Assembly: GCF_042945595.1 (NCBI RefSeq)
Contig: NZ_CP168493.1
Location: 1,302,001-1,366,000, forward strand
Direction of reading: 5' to 3'
Origin: Psychrobacillus sp042945595
GTDB lineage: Bacteria; Bacillota; Bacilli; Bacillales_A; Planococcaceae
Length of the DNA stretch: 64,000 nucleotides
In this document: positions 42,672-52,243 of the stretch, one piece after another
How positions within the stretch are numbered: the stretch's first letter is position 1
Layout: each line of letters begins with the position of its first letter
Notes under the pieces: generated by a model
What the model saw: only the letters and a program-made list of their open reading frames with translations
What the model was told of the DNA's origin: nothing
Databases searched by the model: none
Position numbers and translations under genes: made by a program

Positions 42672-42908
42672 GTGTCAACAGTTTTAGAACGCGTAAAAAA
42701 AGTAGTGGTAGATCGTCTAGGTGTCGATGAAAGCGAAGTGAAATTAGAAGCGTCTTTCCGTGATGATTTAGGTGCTGACTCTCTTGATGTAGTAGAATTA
42801 GTAATGGAACTTGAAGATGAGTTCGATATGGAAATTTCAGATGAAGATGCTGAAAACATTTCAACTGTAGGTAGTGCAGTTAGCTATATTGAAAGCAAAC
42901 AAGGCTAA
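42672..42908 (+). CDS. acpP: Acyl carrier protein
   Basis: A 78-residue acidic carrier of acyl intermediates. The phosphopantetheine attachment serine is Ser37 in the motif GADSLDVVELVM. GAGGGGAGG lies eight bases before a GTG at 42672; an in-frame GTG at 42663 is inside that site and is rejected as start. It closes the FapR-controlled gene set and precedes rnc. Confidence 0.96.
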   Translation: MSTVLERVKKVVVDRLGVDESEVKLEASFRDDLGADSLDVVELVMELEDEFDMEISDEDAENISTVGSAVSYIESKQG

Positions 42909-42922
42909 TCTATTTAGCTGAG

Positions 42923-42977
42923 GAGACGTTCTACTTATTCCTTGCGAATAAGGATAGAACGTCTCTATTTCTTTTTG
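42923..42977 (+). terminator. Intrinsic terminator after acpP
   Basis: GAGACGTTCTA pairs with TAGAACGTCTC, with inner TTATTC/GAATAA pairing, followed by TATTTCTTTTT. It separates acpP from rnc. Confidence 0.85.
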
Positions 42978-43041
42978 CACAATGCCTTATAAACAGGTAA
43001 ACTAAAGAGCATACATGTTAAGTTAGGAAGGCAGATTATTC

Positions 43042-43800
43042 ATGAAAGTTAACCGTAAAAATATTCATCCGAAAAAAACAGTTTTCCCTGAAAGTGTAAT
43101 AGAACAATTTGTACAGTTTCAACAACATTTTGAAGTTCAATTTGATAACCCAACATTATTGTATCAAGCCTTTACCCATTCATCTTATGTGAATGAGCAT
43201 CGACGGAAATTTTTTGCCGATAATGAACGACTAGAATTCCTAGGTGACGCCGTTTTAGAATTGTCCGTTTCTCAATATTTATTTCAACAATACACAGGGA
43301 TGAGCGAAGGAGAGCTTACAAAACTCCGGGCAGCAATTGTTTGTGAGCCATCACTTGTGATATTTGCCAACGAACTAAACTTCGGAAAATATGTATTGCT
43401 TGGAAAAGGAGAAGAATTGACAGGTGGACGTGAAAGACCAGCTTTACTAGCGGACGTTTTTGAAGCATTTATCGGTGCTTTATACTTAGATCAGGGATTA
43501 GAAACAGTCGTTGTATTTTTAAAAAAGATTGTATTCCCTAAAATCGAACTCGGTGCTTTTTCGCATGTGATGGATTATAAAAGTCAACTACAAGAAGTTA
43601 TTCAGCAACAAAATAATGGCATGATAAGCTATGAAATTGTCGAGGAAAAAGGGCCAGCACATAACCGTACCTTTGTTTCTCGCGTTATGTTAAACACAAG
43701 AGAGCTTGGAATTGGTAAAGGGCGATCGAAAAAAGAAGCAGAACAACAAGCAGCAAGACTTGCGATTCTTGCATTAAAGGATCATGAACGGGAGGAATAA
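43042..43800 (+). CDS. rnc: Ribonuclease III
   Basis: Cleaves double-stranded RNA, processing rRNA and the scRNA of SRP. The 252-residue protein has the catalytic signature NERLEFLGDAVLELSVSQYLF, a second acidic site (LADVFEAFIGALYLDQG), and a C-terminal dsRNA-binding domain (about 178-248, GIGKGRSKKEAEQQAARLAI). It is followed within three bases by smc. Confidence 0.95.
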   Translation: MKVNRKNIHPKKTVFPESVIEQFVQFQQHFEVQFDNPTLLYQAFTHSSYVNEHRRKFFADNERLEFLGDAVLELSVSQYLFQQYTGMSEGELTKLRAAIVCEPSLVIFANELNFGKYVLLGKGEELTGGRERPALLADVFEAFIGALYLDQGLETVVVFLKKIVFPKIELGAFSHVMDYKSQLQEVIQQQNNGMISYEIVEEKGPAHNRTFVSRVMLNTRELGIGKGRSKKEAEQQAARLAILALKDHEREE

Positions 43801-43802
43801 AT

Positions 43803-46800
43803 TTGTTCCTTAAACGATTAGAGATAATAGGATTTAAATCATTTGCTGACCGAATTGGAATAGATTTTGTTCCGGGAGTAACAGCAGTAGTAGGTCCCAA
43901 TGGTAGTGGGAAAAGTAATGTAACAGATGCAATTCGATGGGTGTTAGGGGAGCAATCCGCTAAATCCCTTCGTGGTGCAAAAATGGAAGATGTTATTTTT
44001 GCAGGAAGCGATTCAAGAAAAGCATTAAATTTTGCAGAAGTCACATTAATTTTGGATAATACGGATCTCCGAGTAGCACTCGATTTCGCAGAAATTAGTG
44101 TAACTAGAAGGGTATTTCGTTCGGGAGATAGTGAATATCTATTAAACAAGCAAACATGCAGATTGAAAGATATCACAGATTTATTTATGGATTCTGGTCT
44201 TGGAAAAGAAGCTTTTTCTATTATTTCTCAGGGGCGAGTAGATGAAATTTTAAATAGCCGACCTGAAGATAGAAGAACTATTTTTGAAGAAACAGCAGGA
44301 GTACTTAAATATAAACAACGTAAAAAGAAAGCGGAATTCAAACTTATTGAGACAGATGACAATTTAAATCGAGTATTGGATATTTTACATGAATTAGATA
44401 GTCGGATGGAACCTCTTCAAATACAATCCTCGCTTGCATCAGACTACTTGAGAATGTCAGATGAATTAAAGGGTATTGAAATAGCGGTTATCTCACATGA
44501 TTTAAACCTATTTGTTCGAGAAAGTGCAGAATTACATACAAAACTACAAGCACTTGAAGAAACGAAACAATCGCTTCTATTGCAAATAAATGATATAGAA
44601 GCAAACATTCTATCAGATAGAAAAGTAATGTCTTCTATAGATGAAAAACTGGATGCTGGGCAAAGTGAACTAGTAGAGGCAAGTTCAGAATTAGAACGTT
44701 TAGAGGGCAGAAAGCTTTTACTTGCAGAGAAAAAGCAAAATGCTAGTCAACAAATTTCACAATTAAAAAGAGCGCTGGTAGAAGAGCAAGAAAAGCTGAA
44801 AATATTTGAGCATCAACTGAAAGAAAATAATGTTTCTAAGGCAGAAAAACAAGTTCTACTAAAAGAACTTCGTTTGAAAAAACTACAAATTGATACAGTT
44901 TTAAGTAAATCTGCTTCGGAATTAGAAGAAGAGATAGAAGATTTAAAAAGTACTTATATTGATTTATTAAACGAAGAAGCGACCATGAAAAATGAAATGA
45001 AACATATGGAACAGCAACTTCAGTTAGAACTCGTTTCTTCTGAAAAAATGATGGAAGATTATAGTGAAATAAAAGAAGAATTAGAGAAGCTGACAAATCG
45101 TAAAAATGAATTAGATCTTTCACTTTCTGCTTGTCAGAAAGAGTTAGAACAAAAACTGCTCGATTTCAAAACAAAACGTGAAATAGCTGAACAGCTTGAA
45201 CGTGGATTTGAAGAGCAACAAACAATGCTACAAAAAGCATATCAAATGAAGCATCAAATGCAGGCAAGAAAAGACTCTTTAGAAGAATTAGAATCCGAAT
45301 TTTCTGGATTTTTCCAAGGAGTAAAAGAAGTATTAGTTGCACGTGATAACAAAGAATTGAACGGAATTCATGGTGCGGTGGCAGAGTTGATCCAAATTCC
45401 TCATACGTATATGAATGCTATCGATACAGCTATTGGTCAACAGTCTCAACATATTATTACAGATACTAGTCAAGACGCACGCGTGGCAATTGATTGGCTA
45501 AAAAAGAAAAGAGTAGGAAGAGCGACATTCCTTCCACTTCAAGTGATGAAATCTCGTAAGTTAAATGAGCAAACATTAACGATGATTAAACAACATCCTT
45601 CTTTTGTTAATACAGCTGATAAACTAGTAAATTACAATGATGGGTATCAAATTATTGTAGAAAATCTGCTTGGTAGTATTATTATTGCAAAAGATTTAAA
45701 AGGTGCAAATGAAATGGCATCTCGCTTGCAATACAAATTCCGATTTGTCACGTTAGATGGAGATGTAGTGAATGCGGGTGGTTCATTAACTGGTGGTTCT
45801 GTTAAGCAACAATCTTCTTTGTTTACACGTAAAGTAGAATTGGAACAGCTTAATGATAAACTAGTAGAATTAGAAAAATCTGTATTACAAGCAGAAAAAT
45901 TGGTTTCTACCAAAAAACACGAAGTACAGTTGTTAAAAGTTAAATTAGAAGAAACTCGACTTGCTGGAGAGAATTTAAGGGCTAGAGAACTTACATTACT
46001 TTCTGAAACGAGAGAATGTGCAACAATTATTTCTAGGCTTACAAACCAGTTACTTGAATACGATGAAGAAAAGACGGAAAAAGTTAATTTACAATCTAAC
46101 TTAGTTCGTAAAAAAGAAAAAACGACTTCAAGAGATGCTGAGATAAAAGAGGCGTTGGCTACTATTCAAGGGACGATTGACGACCTACAACATTTGAAAT
46201 TGCAATCAATTGAAGAGAAAGACAAATTTCAAAATGAGCTAGGTATGCTACTATCTCAAATTGCAGTAGTAAATGAACAATTCACACAGCAAGAAAGAGA
46301 AAAAACACAATTTGTGCATTCGATCCAATCGAGCACACAAAAAATAGACACGTTACAAAAAGAAATTGCATGGTATGAGAATGACGATCAAGCAGGTCCC
46401 TCAGCCGAAGAATTAACGAATTTAATTGCGCAGCATAAGATGACAAAAGACCGGTTAATCGAACAAATACAAAGCGGAAAAATGGGCAGACTAGAACTTG
46501 TTCAAAATATTAGTCGCTCTGAAAGTTCTCTCAAACACCTTCAACAACAAGCGGGATTACTTTCTAATGAAGAGCGTTCTTTTGAAATTAAACTAAGTAA
46601 ATTAGAAGTTGAGATAAATACTTTACAAAATCACTTAGAAGAGACTTATGAGTTGACTTTAGAGGAAGCGGAACGTGATTTTTCTTTTGAAATGGAAGAA
46701 CATCTAGCACGTAAAAAAGTCACCTTATTAAAACGATCGATTGAAGAACTTGGTCCGATTAATCTGGGAGCTATTCAAGAATTTGAACAAGTGAGTGAGC

Positions 46801-47357
46801 GCCATTCATTCCTAACCGAACAACGCGAAGATTTACTTTCTGCCCAAGAGACATTGCATGAAGTGATTAAAGAAATGGATGAAGAAATGATAATCCGCTT
46901 CGAAAGTACTTTTAATGACATACAGCGGCATTTTAAAGTTGTTTTTCGAGAACTTTTTGGTGGTGGCCAAGCAGATCTCATCTTAACGGATCCGTCTTCA
47001 TTACTTGATACGGGGATTGATATTATCGCACAACCTCCAGGGAAAAAGCTGCAAAACCTAACACTATTATCTGGAGGAGAGCGTGCATTAACGGCTATTG
47101 CATTATTGTTCGCTATACTTCATACACGCCCAGTACCATTTTGTATACTGGATGAAGTGGAAGCAGCATTAGATGAAGCTAATGTTACTCGTTATAGTAA
47201 TTATTTAAAGAAATTCAGCCATGATACGCAATTTATCGTGATCACGCATCGTAAAGGAACGATGGAAGGTGCGGATGTCTTATATGGTATAACCATGCAA
47301 GAATCGGGGATTTCAAAATTAGTTTCTGTTAAATTAGAAGAGGAATTAGTAACTTAA
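43803..47357 (+). CDS. smc: Chromosome partition protein Smc
   Basis: A 1184-residue SMC ATPase that, with ScpAB, organises and segregates the chromosome. Walker A GPNGSGKSN (about 32-40), the Q-loop region FSIISQGRVDEIL, two long coiled coils (about 170-490 and 680-1010), a hinge (about 510-670, with GGSLTGGS), signature LTLLSGGERALTA and Walker B CILDEVEAALDEAN. The start is TTG seven bases after GGGAGG and gives the canonical MFLKRLEIIGFKSFAD. Confidence 0.96.
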   Translation: MFLKRLEIIGFKSFADRIGIDFVPGVTAVVGPNGSGKSNVTDAIRWVLGEQSAKSLRGAKMEDVIFAGSDSRKALNFAEVTLILDNTDLRVALDFAEISVTRRVFRSGDSEYLLNKQTCRLKDITDLFMDSGLGKEAFSIISQGRVDEILNSRPEDRRTIFEETAGVLKYKQRKKKAEFKLIETDDNLNRVLDILHELDSRMEPLQIQSSLASDYLRMSDELKGIEIAVISHDLNLFVRESAELHTKLQALEETKQSLLLQINDIEANILSDRKVMSSIDEKLDAGQSELVEASSELERLEGRKLLLAEKKQNASQQISQLKRALVEEQEKLKIFEHQLKENNVSKAEKQVLLKELRLKKLQIDTVLSKSASELEEEIEDLKSTYIDLLNEEATMKNEMKHMEQQLQLELVSSEKMMEDYSEIKEELEKLTNRKNELDLSLSACQKELEQKLLDFKTKREIAEQLERGFEEQQTMLQKAYQMKHQMQARKDSLEELESEFSGFFQGVKEVLVARDNKELNGIHGAVAELIQIPHTYMNAIDTAIGQQSQHIITDTSQDARVAIDWLKKKRVGRATFLPLQVMKSRKLNEQTLTMIKQHPSFVNTADKLVNYNDGYQIIVENLLGSIIIAKDLKGANEMASRLQYKFRFVTLDGDVVNAGGSLTGGSVKQQSSLFTRKVELEQLNDKLVELEKSVLQAEKLVSTKKHEVQLLKVKLEETRLAGENLRARELTLLSETRECATIISRLTNQLLEYDEEKTEKVNLQSNLVRKKEKTTSRDAEIKEALATIQGTIDDLQHLKLQSIEEKDKFQNELGMLLSQIAVVNEQFTQQEREKTQFVHSIQSSTQKIDTLQKEIAWYENDDQAGPSAEELTNLIAQHKMTKDRLIEQIQSGKMGRLELVQNISRSESSLKHLQQQAGLLSNEERSFEIKLSKLEVEINTLQNHLEETYELTLEEAERDFSFEMEEHLARKKVTLLKRSIEELGPINLGAIQEFEQVSERHSFLTEQREDLLSAQETLHEVIKEMDEEMIIRFESTFNDIQRHFKVVFRELFGGGQADLILTDPSSLLDTGIDIIAQPPGKKLQNLTLLSGGERALTAIALLFAILHTRPVPFCILDEVEAALDEANVTRYSNYLKKFSHDTQFIVITHRKGTMEGADVLYGITMQESGISKLVSVKLEEELVT

Positions 47358-47388
47358 TGAACTTAATGTAGAACAAAGGAGCTTAGAT

Positions 47389-48411
47389 ATGAGTTTTTTT
47401 AAGAAATTTAAAGAAAAAATGCTAGGGACAAATGAAGAGATTGAAGAAACAGTTTCAATTACGAATAAGTTTAAAGAAGGTTTAGCTAAGACAAGAAACC
47501 AATTTACTTCCAAAGTAAATGATCTTGTTGCTAAATATCGAAAAGTAGATGAAGATTTTTTCGAAGAATTAGAAGAAATATTACTACAAGCGGATGTTGG
47601 CTTTGAAACGGTATCTGAATTAATGGACTCATTACGTTTTGAAGTACAACGAAAAAACATAAAAGATACGGCAAGTATTCAATCTGTTATTTCAGAAAAA
47701 CTAGTGGAAATTTATGAAGCTGGAGAAGACAATGTAACGGAACTTCAACTGGAGAATGACGGATTATCTGTTATTTTATTTGTCGGAGTAAATGGAGTAG
47801 GGAAAACAACTACCATTGGGAAACTTGCCCATCGTCTAAAAAGTGAAGGTAAAAAAGTAATGCTTGCTGCAGGAGATACATTCCGAGCAGGTGCCATCGA
47901 CCAACTTCAAATTTGGGGCGACAGAGTAGGTGTAGAAGTGATTAAACAAGCGGAAGGTTCTGACCCTGCCGCAGTTATGTATGACGCTATAAGAGCAGCA
48001 AAGACACGAAATGTAGATGTGTTAATATGTGACACTGCCGGGCGTCTTCAAAACAAAGTGAATTTAATGAATGAGCTAGAAAAAATTCATCGTGTTATTT
48101 CAAGGGAAATTCCGAATGCTCCGCACGAGGTTTTACTTACGCTAGATGCTACCACAGGTCAAAATGCGCTTGTGCAAGCACAGACGTTCAAGGAAGCAAC
48201 AAATGTAACGGGGATTGTGTTAACGAAGCTAGATGGCACTGCAAAAGGTGGTATCGTACTCGCAATTCGCACAAAGCTTCATATCCCTGTTAAATTTGTT
48301 GGACTAGGCGAGCAAATGGACGATTTACAGCCTTTTGATTCCGAGAAATATGTATACGGTCTTTTTGCTGAAGGTTTAGAACTTGAAAGTGAAAATGAAT
48401 CAGACAAGTAA
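47389..48411 (+). CDS. ftsY: Signal recognition particle receptor FtsY
   Basis: Docks SRP-ribosome complexes at the membrane. The 340-residue protein has a short N-terminal amphipathic/A region, the helical N domain (about 25-110) and the GTPase G domain: GVNGVGKTTTIGKLA, DTFRAGAIDQL, DTAGRLQNK, TKLDGTAKGG and GLGEQMDDLQPF. It forms the secretion cluster with ylxM and ffh. Confidence 0.95.
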   Translation: MSFFKKFKEKMLGTNEEIEETVSITNKFKEGLAKTRNQFTSKVNDLVAKYRKVDEDFFEELEEILLQADVGFETVSELMDSLRFEVQRKNIKDTASIQSVISEKLVEIYEAGEDNVTELQLENDGLSVILFVGVNGVGKTTTIGKLAHRLKSEGKKVMLAAGDTFRAGAIDQLQIWGDRVGVEVIKQAEGSDPAAVMYDAIRAAKTRNVDVLICDTAGRLQNKVNLMNELEKIHRVISREIPNAPHEVLLTLDATTGQNALVQAQTFKEATNVTGIVLTKLDGTAKGGIVLAIRTKLHIPVKFVGLGEQMDDLQPFDSEKYVYGLFAEGLELESENESDK

Positions 48412-48482
48412 TTTTACTTGACAGATGAATGATCTGTTAATAAACTAGAGGATGACAATTGAATTGGTAAGGAGAGATGGGA

Positions 48483-48812
48483 ATGATTGAAAAAACAACT
48501 CGTATGAATTTTCTCTTCGATTTTTACCAAGCTTTATTAACAGACAAACAAAGAAGCTATATGCAGCTTTACTATTTAGATGATTTATCACTTGGAGAAA
48601 TAGCGGAAGAATATGATATTTCGAGACAAGCAGTTTATGATAATATTCGCCGTACTGAAGCAATGTTAGAAGAGTATGAGGAAAAACTTAGTCTTTTTTC
48701 AAAGTTTCAGAACCGTCAAGAAACAATTGAACAGTTGCTGCTAGTAGCAAGGGATCAATCATCTGAAAACACACTGATTCAACTCATTAATCAATTAAAA
48801 GAATGGGATTAG
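48483..48812 (+). CDS. ylxM: YlxM-like HTH protein, SRP-associated
   Basis: A 109-residue sigma-70 region 4-like HTH protein (LTDKQRSYMQLYYLDDLSLG, EIAEEYDISRQAVYDNIRR). In streptococci its homologue binds SRP components; it is nearly always directly upstream of ffh, as here. The ATG at 48483 is eight bases after AAGGAG, better than an ATG two codons earlier. Confidence 0.9.
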   Translation: MIEKTTRMNFLFDFYQALLTDKQRSYMQLYYLDDLSLGEIAEEYDISRQAVYDNIRRTEAMLEEYEEKLSLFSKFQNRQETIEQLLLVARDQSSENTLIQLINQLKEWD

Positions 48813-48824
48813 GAGGCGGCATGC

Positions 48825-50180
48825 ATGGCATTTGAAGGATTAGCTGAACGACTCCAAGGGACGCTTCAGAAAATTAAAGGAAAAGGAAAAATTTCTGAGG
48901 CCGACGTAAAAGAAATGATGAGAGACGTTCGGTATGCACTTTTAGAAGCAGACGTAAACTTGAAAGTAGTAAAAGAGTTCGTCAAAAATGTTTCAGAACG
49001 TGCCGTTGGGCAAGACGTGATGAAGAGTTTAACACCTGGACAACAAGTCATTAAAATAGTAAAAGATGAGCTGACGAAGTTGATGGGTGGAGAGCAAAGT
49101 CAAATCTCTTTTTCAACAAGACCACCAACTGTTATTATGATGGTCGGGTTACAAGGTGCAGGTAAAACGACTACCACAGGTAAATTAGCGAGTTTACTAC
49201 GAAAAAAATATAACAAAAAGCCACTTCTTGTAGCAGCAGATATTTATCGTCCAGCAGCAGTGCAACAGCTTGAAACGTTAGGTAAGCAATTGTCTTTACC
49301 TGTATTTTCTTTAGGAACTGATATTTCACCTGTAGAAATTGTAAAACAAGCGATAGAGCATGCAAAAGAAGAGTATAATGATGTTGTCATCATTGATACC
49401 GCTGGACGTCTTCATATTGACGAAATACTTATGCAGGAGTTAAAAGATATTCGTGCGATCAAAGAACCAGATGAAGTATTTTTAGTCGTGGATGCAATGA
49501 CAGGGCAAGATGCGGTCAATGTAGCGAATAATTTTAATGAAACAATTGGCATTACAGGCGTTGTATTAACAAAGCTTGATGGAGATACTCGAGGTGGGGC
49601 AGCTCTATCAATCCGTTCAGTTACGCAAAAGCCTATTAAGTTTGTTGGTATGGGAGAAAAGATGGATGCTTTAGAACCCTTCCATCCAGAACGAATGGCT
49701 TCTCGTATTTTAGGTATGGGAGATATGATGTCGCTTATAGAGAAAGCACAAGCGAATGTTGATGAAGAGAAAGCGAAGGAACTAGAAGAAAAATTCCGTA
49801 CGCAGTCTTTTACATTTGATGACTTTTTAGAACAAATTAGTCAAGTGAAAAAAATGGGACCATTGGACGAAATTTTAAAAATGCTTCCAGGAGCAGGTAA
49901 AATTAAAGGTTTGGAAAATGCGAAAGTCGATGAAAAACAAATGGATCGCGTAGAAGCGATTATATATTCCATGACAACGCAAGAGAAAACAACACCTGAA
50001 ATTATTAATGGACCAAGAAAAAAACGGATTGCAAAAGGATCCGGAACGACCATCCAAGATATCAACAGATTATTAAAACAATTTGAAGATATGAAAAAAA
50101 TGATGAAACAAATGACAAACATGCAGTCAAAAGGAAAGAAAAAGATGAAAATGCCGGGTTTAGACTCGCTTTTTAAATAA
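48825..50180 (+). CDS. ffh: Signal recognition particle protein Ffh
   Basis: Binds signal sequences and SRP RNA. The 451-residue protein has an N domain, a G domain (GLQGAGKTTTTGKLA, ADIYRPAAVQQL, DTAGRLHID, TKLDGDTRGG, GMGEKMDALEPF) and the methionine-rich M domain (about 330-451, MKKMMKQMTNMQ). AGGAGG lies before the ATG; it starts 12 bases after ylxM. Confidence 0.96.
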   Translation: MAFEGLAERLQGTLQKIKGKGKISEADVKEMMRDVRYALLEADVNLKVVKEFVKNVSERAVGQDVMKSLTPGQQVIKIVKDELTKLMGGEQSQISFSTRPPTVIMMVGLQGAGKTTTTGKLASLLRKKYNKKPLLVAADIYRPAAVQQLETLGKQLSLPVFSLGTDISPVEIVKQAIEHAKEEYNDVVIIDTAGRLHIDEILMQELKDIRAIKEPDEVFLVVDAMTGQDAVNVANNFNETIGITGVVLTKLDGDTRGGAALSIRSVTQKPIKFVGMGEKMDALEPFHPERMASRILGMGDMMSLIEKAQANVDEEKAKELEEKFRTQSFTFDDFLEQISQVKKMGPLDEILKMLPGAGKIKGLENAKVDEKQMDRVEAIIYSMTTQEKTTPEIINGPRKKRIAKGSGTTIQDINRLLKQFEDMKKMMKQMTNMQSKGKKKMKMPGLDSLFK

Positions 50181-50217
50181 TTTTTCCATAAAAAAATAGG
50201 GTGTTAAGAAAAAACAC

Positions 50218-50246
50218 TTTACAAACAAATAAAAGCTTGATAATAT
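50218..50246 (+). promoter_or_regulatory. SigA-type promoter upstream of rpsP
   Basis: TTTACA (50218-50223) and TAATAT (50241-50246) are 17 bases apart, 38 bases before the rpsP start. Confidence 0.55.
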
Positions 50247-50283
50247 ACTATCTTGTGTGAAACTATTCGGAGGTGCAATAAAA

Positions 50284-50556
50284 ATGGCAGTTAAAATTCG
50301 TTTAAAACGTATGGGAGCAAATAAATCTCCTTTCTATCGTATTGTAGTAGCAGACTCTCGCGCTCCACGTGATGGTCGTCAAATTGTAACAGTAGGTACT
50401 TATAATCCACTTACTAAACCAGCTGAAGTTAAAATTAACCAAGAATTAGCGTTAAAATGGCTTCAAGATGGTGCGAAACCATCTGATACAGTACGTAACT
50501 TGTTCTCAGAACAAGGAATTATGGAAAAATTCCATAACGCAAAACTCGGCAAATAA
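50284..50556 (+). CDS. rpsP: 30S ribosomal protein S16
   Basis: A 90-residue S16 with AVKIRLKRMGANKSPFYRIV and VADSRAPRDGR, conserved in the family. GGAGGTG lies ahead of the ATG at 50284; an open upstream extension to 50257 has no start signal. It heads rpsP-khpA-rimM-trmD as in B. subtilis. Confidence 0.96.
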   Translation: MAVKIRLKRMGANKSPFYRIVVADSRAPRDGRQIVTVGTYNPLTKPAEVKINQELALKWLQDGAKPSDTVRNLFSEQGIMEKFHNAKLGK

Positions 50557-50570
50557 TCGGAGGGGACAAT

Positions 50571-50804
50571 GTGAAGCAGCTGATCGAAGCAATCGTAAAA
50601 CCATTAGTTGATTATCCAGATAAGGTTCAGATTGAAAAAGAAGAAAGCGTAAACCGTATAGTTTACAAGCTATCTGTTCATCCTGAAGATATGGGGAAAG
50701 TAATTGGCAAACAAGGGCGAGTAGCGAAAGCGATTCGTACTATTGTTTACTCAGCAGCAGGCAGTCACCAGAAGAAAAAAACATATGTCGACATTTTAGA
50801 TTAA
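50571..50804 (+). CDS. khpA: KH-domain RNA-binding protein KhpA (YlqC)
   Basis: A 77-residue single KH domain protein with the GxxG loop in VIGKQGRVAKAIRTIV. KhpA pairs with KhpB/EloR and binds RNA, affecting cell elongation in some Firmicutes. The start is GTG with GGAGGGG upstream. Confidence 0.92.
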   Translation: MKQLIEAIVKPLVDYPDKVQIEKEESVNRIVYKLSVHPEDMGKVIGKQGRVAKAIRTIVYSAAGSHQKKKTYVDILD

Positions 50805-50810
50805 TGTACA

Positions 50811-50841
50811 AAGAGGGAGAACAATTTGTTCTTCCTTTTTT
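50811..50841 (+). terminator. Hairpin with T-tract between khpA and rimM
   Basis: AAGAGGGAGAAC can pair with GTTCTTCCTTTT (two G-T pairs) around AATTT, leading into a T-run. It is shaped like an intrinsic terminator or attenuator and sits before the rimM ribosome-binding site. Confidence 0.65.
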
Positions 50842-50857
50842 GATAGGAGGTATTTTT

Positions 50858-51373
50858 GTGGAATGGTTTAACGTCGGTAAAATCGTAAATACACATGGTA
50901 TTTGGGGAGAAGTTCGTGTTATATCTACAACAGACTTTCCTGATGAACGTTATGAAGTAGGAAGTGAACTTGGGCTTTATAAAGCAGATGGCTCTAAACC
51001 AATTATCGTGAAAGTAGCTAGTCATCGAAAACATAAAAACTTTAATTTGTTAACTTTTGAAGGCTATACATTGTTAAAGGATGTTGAACTTTTAAAAAAT
51101 GCGCTATTAAAAGTATCTGAAAAGTATCTTTCTGACTTAGAAGATAATGAATACTACTTTCATGAAATTATTGGATGTACAGTTGAATCAATTGAAGGTG
51201 AAACAATAGGTAAAATCACTGAAATTATTCAAACAGGTGCCAATGATGTGTGGACTGTTCAACCAGCAAAAGGGAAGACGCATTATATTCCTTATATTGA
51301 GGATGTAGTAAAAACGGTGGATATTGATAATAAAAAGATCGTTATTGAAGTTTTAGACGGTTTATTATCATGA
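50858..51373 (+). CDS. rimM: Ribosome maturation factor RimM
   Basis: A 171-residue 30S assembly factor: N-terminal RimM domain (FNVGKIVNTHGIWGEVRV) and C-terminal PRC-barrel (GTIGKITEIIQTGANDVW-like segment and IPYIEDVVKTVDI). The GTG at 50858, seven bases after AGGAGG, is clearly the start; an open extension to 50804 crosses a terminator-like hairpin. It overlaps trmD. Confidence 0.93.
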   Translation: MEWFNVGKIVNTHGIWGEVRVISTTDFPDERYEVGSELGLYKADGSKPIIVKVASHRKHKNFNLLTFEGYTLLKDVELLKNALLKVSEKYLSDLEDNEYYFHEIIGCTVESIEGETIGKITEIIQTGANDVWTVQPAKGKTHYIPYIEDVVKTVDIDNKKIVIEVLDGLLS

Positions 51374-52110
51374 TGAACATTCATATTCTTTCGCTTTTTC
51401 CAGAAATGTTTGCAGGTGTTTTTAATACATCCATTTTGAAAAAAGCACAGGAAAAGAATGAAGTCGTTCTAAATGTAGTGAATTTCCGAGACTTTTCTGG
51501 AAACAAGCATCACCAAGTAGATGATTATCCTTACGGTGGAGGGGCGGGCATGGTATTAAAGCCGGAACCGCTCTTTAATGCAGTTGATTCTCTTACTTCA
51601 AATACTGAGCAAAAGCGACGCATCATATTACTTTGTCCTCAAGGAGAACGCTTTTCCCAACAAAAAGCGGAAGAACTTTCTCAAGAGGAAGAGCTAATAT
51701 TCATTTGCGGGCATTATGAAGGTTATGATGAACGTATTCGCGAGCATCTGATAACGGATGAAATTTCTTTGGGAGATTTTGTGCTTACAGGAGGAGAGTT
51801 AGCCGCAATGACGATTGTAGACAGTGTCGTGAGGCTATTGCCGAATGTTTTAGGAAATGCGGAGTCACATGAAAAAGATTCCTTTTCAACTGGTCTTCTC
51901 GAGCATCCGCATTACACTCGTCCAGTAGAGTATCGAGGACACAAAGTACCTGATGTATTATTATCGGGAAATCATGCGGAGATTGAAAAATGGAGAAGAG
52001 AACAGTCTCTGAAAAGAACAGTAGAAAGAAGACCCGAGTTATTAGAAACAGCTGTATTGACTGAAAGAGATAAACAAGTCCTTCGCGTGTTAAAATCGTA
52101 TCATAAATAA
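51370..52110 (+). CDS. trmD: tRNA (guanosine-37 N1) methyltransferase
   Basis: Methylates G37 next to the anticodon to prevent frameshifting. The 246-residue SPOUT enzyme has HILSLFPEMF at its start, DDYPYGGGAGMVLKPEPL, the trefoil-knot SAM site CGHYEGYDERI and LGDFVLTGGELAAM. Two consecutive ATGs (51370 and 51373) are possible; the first overlaps the rimM stop as ATGA. Confidence 0.95.
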   Translation: MMNIHILSLFPEMFAGVFNTSILKKAQEKNEVVLNVVNFRDFSGNKHHQVDDYPYGGGAGMVLKPEPLFNAVDSLTSNTEQKRRIILLCPQGERFSQQKAEELSQEEELIFICGHYEGYDERIREHLITDEISLGDFVLTGGELAAMTIVDSVVRLLPNVLGNAESHEKDSFSTGLLEHPHYTRPVEYRGHKVPDVLLSGNHAEIEKWRREQSLKRTVERRPELLETAVLTERDKQVLRVLKSYHK

Positions 52111-52122
52111 ACTATTAAATTA

Positions 52123-52240
52123 TTGCACCAAGAGACCTGTTATGTTATATTCTATTATGTGCTTCTATGTGAAGTGCGCATTTTGGGTGTTCCGCTGCAA
52201 CGAATAATGGGTGTAAGAACATTCTATACAAGGAGAGAAA
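52123..52240 (+). promoter_or_regulatory. rplS promoter and probable L19 leader RNA
   Basis: TTGCAC (52123-52128) and TATATT (52146-52151, with an upstream TG making an extended -10) are spaced by 17 bases. About 85 bases of leader follow, with short pairing segments (GTGCTTC / GAAGTGC) and ATTTTGGGTGTTCC, in the position of the L19 leader described for Bacillales. Such leaders are thought to let L19 control its own synthesis. Confidence 0.65.
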
Positions 52241-52243
52241 ATG

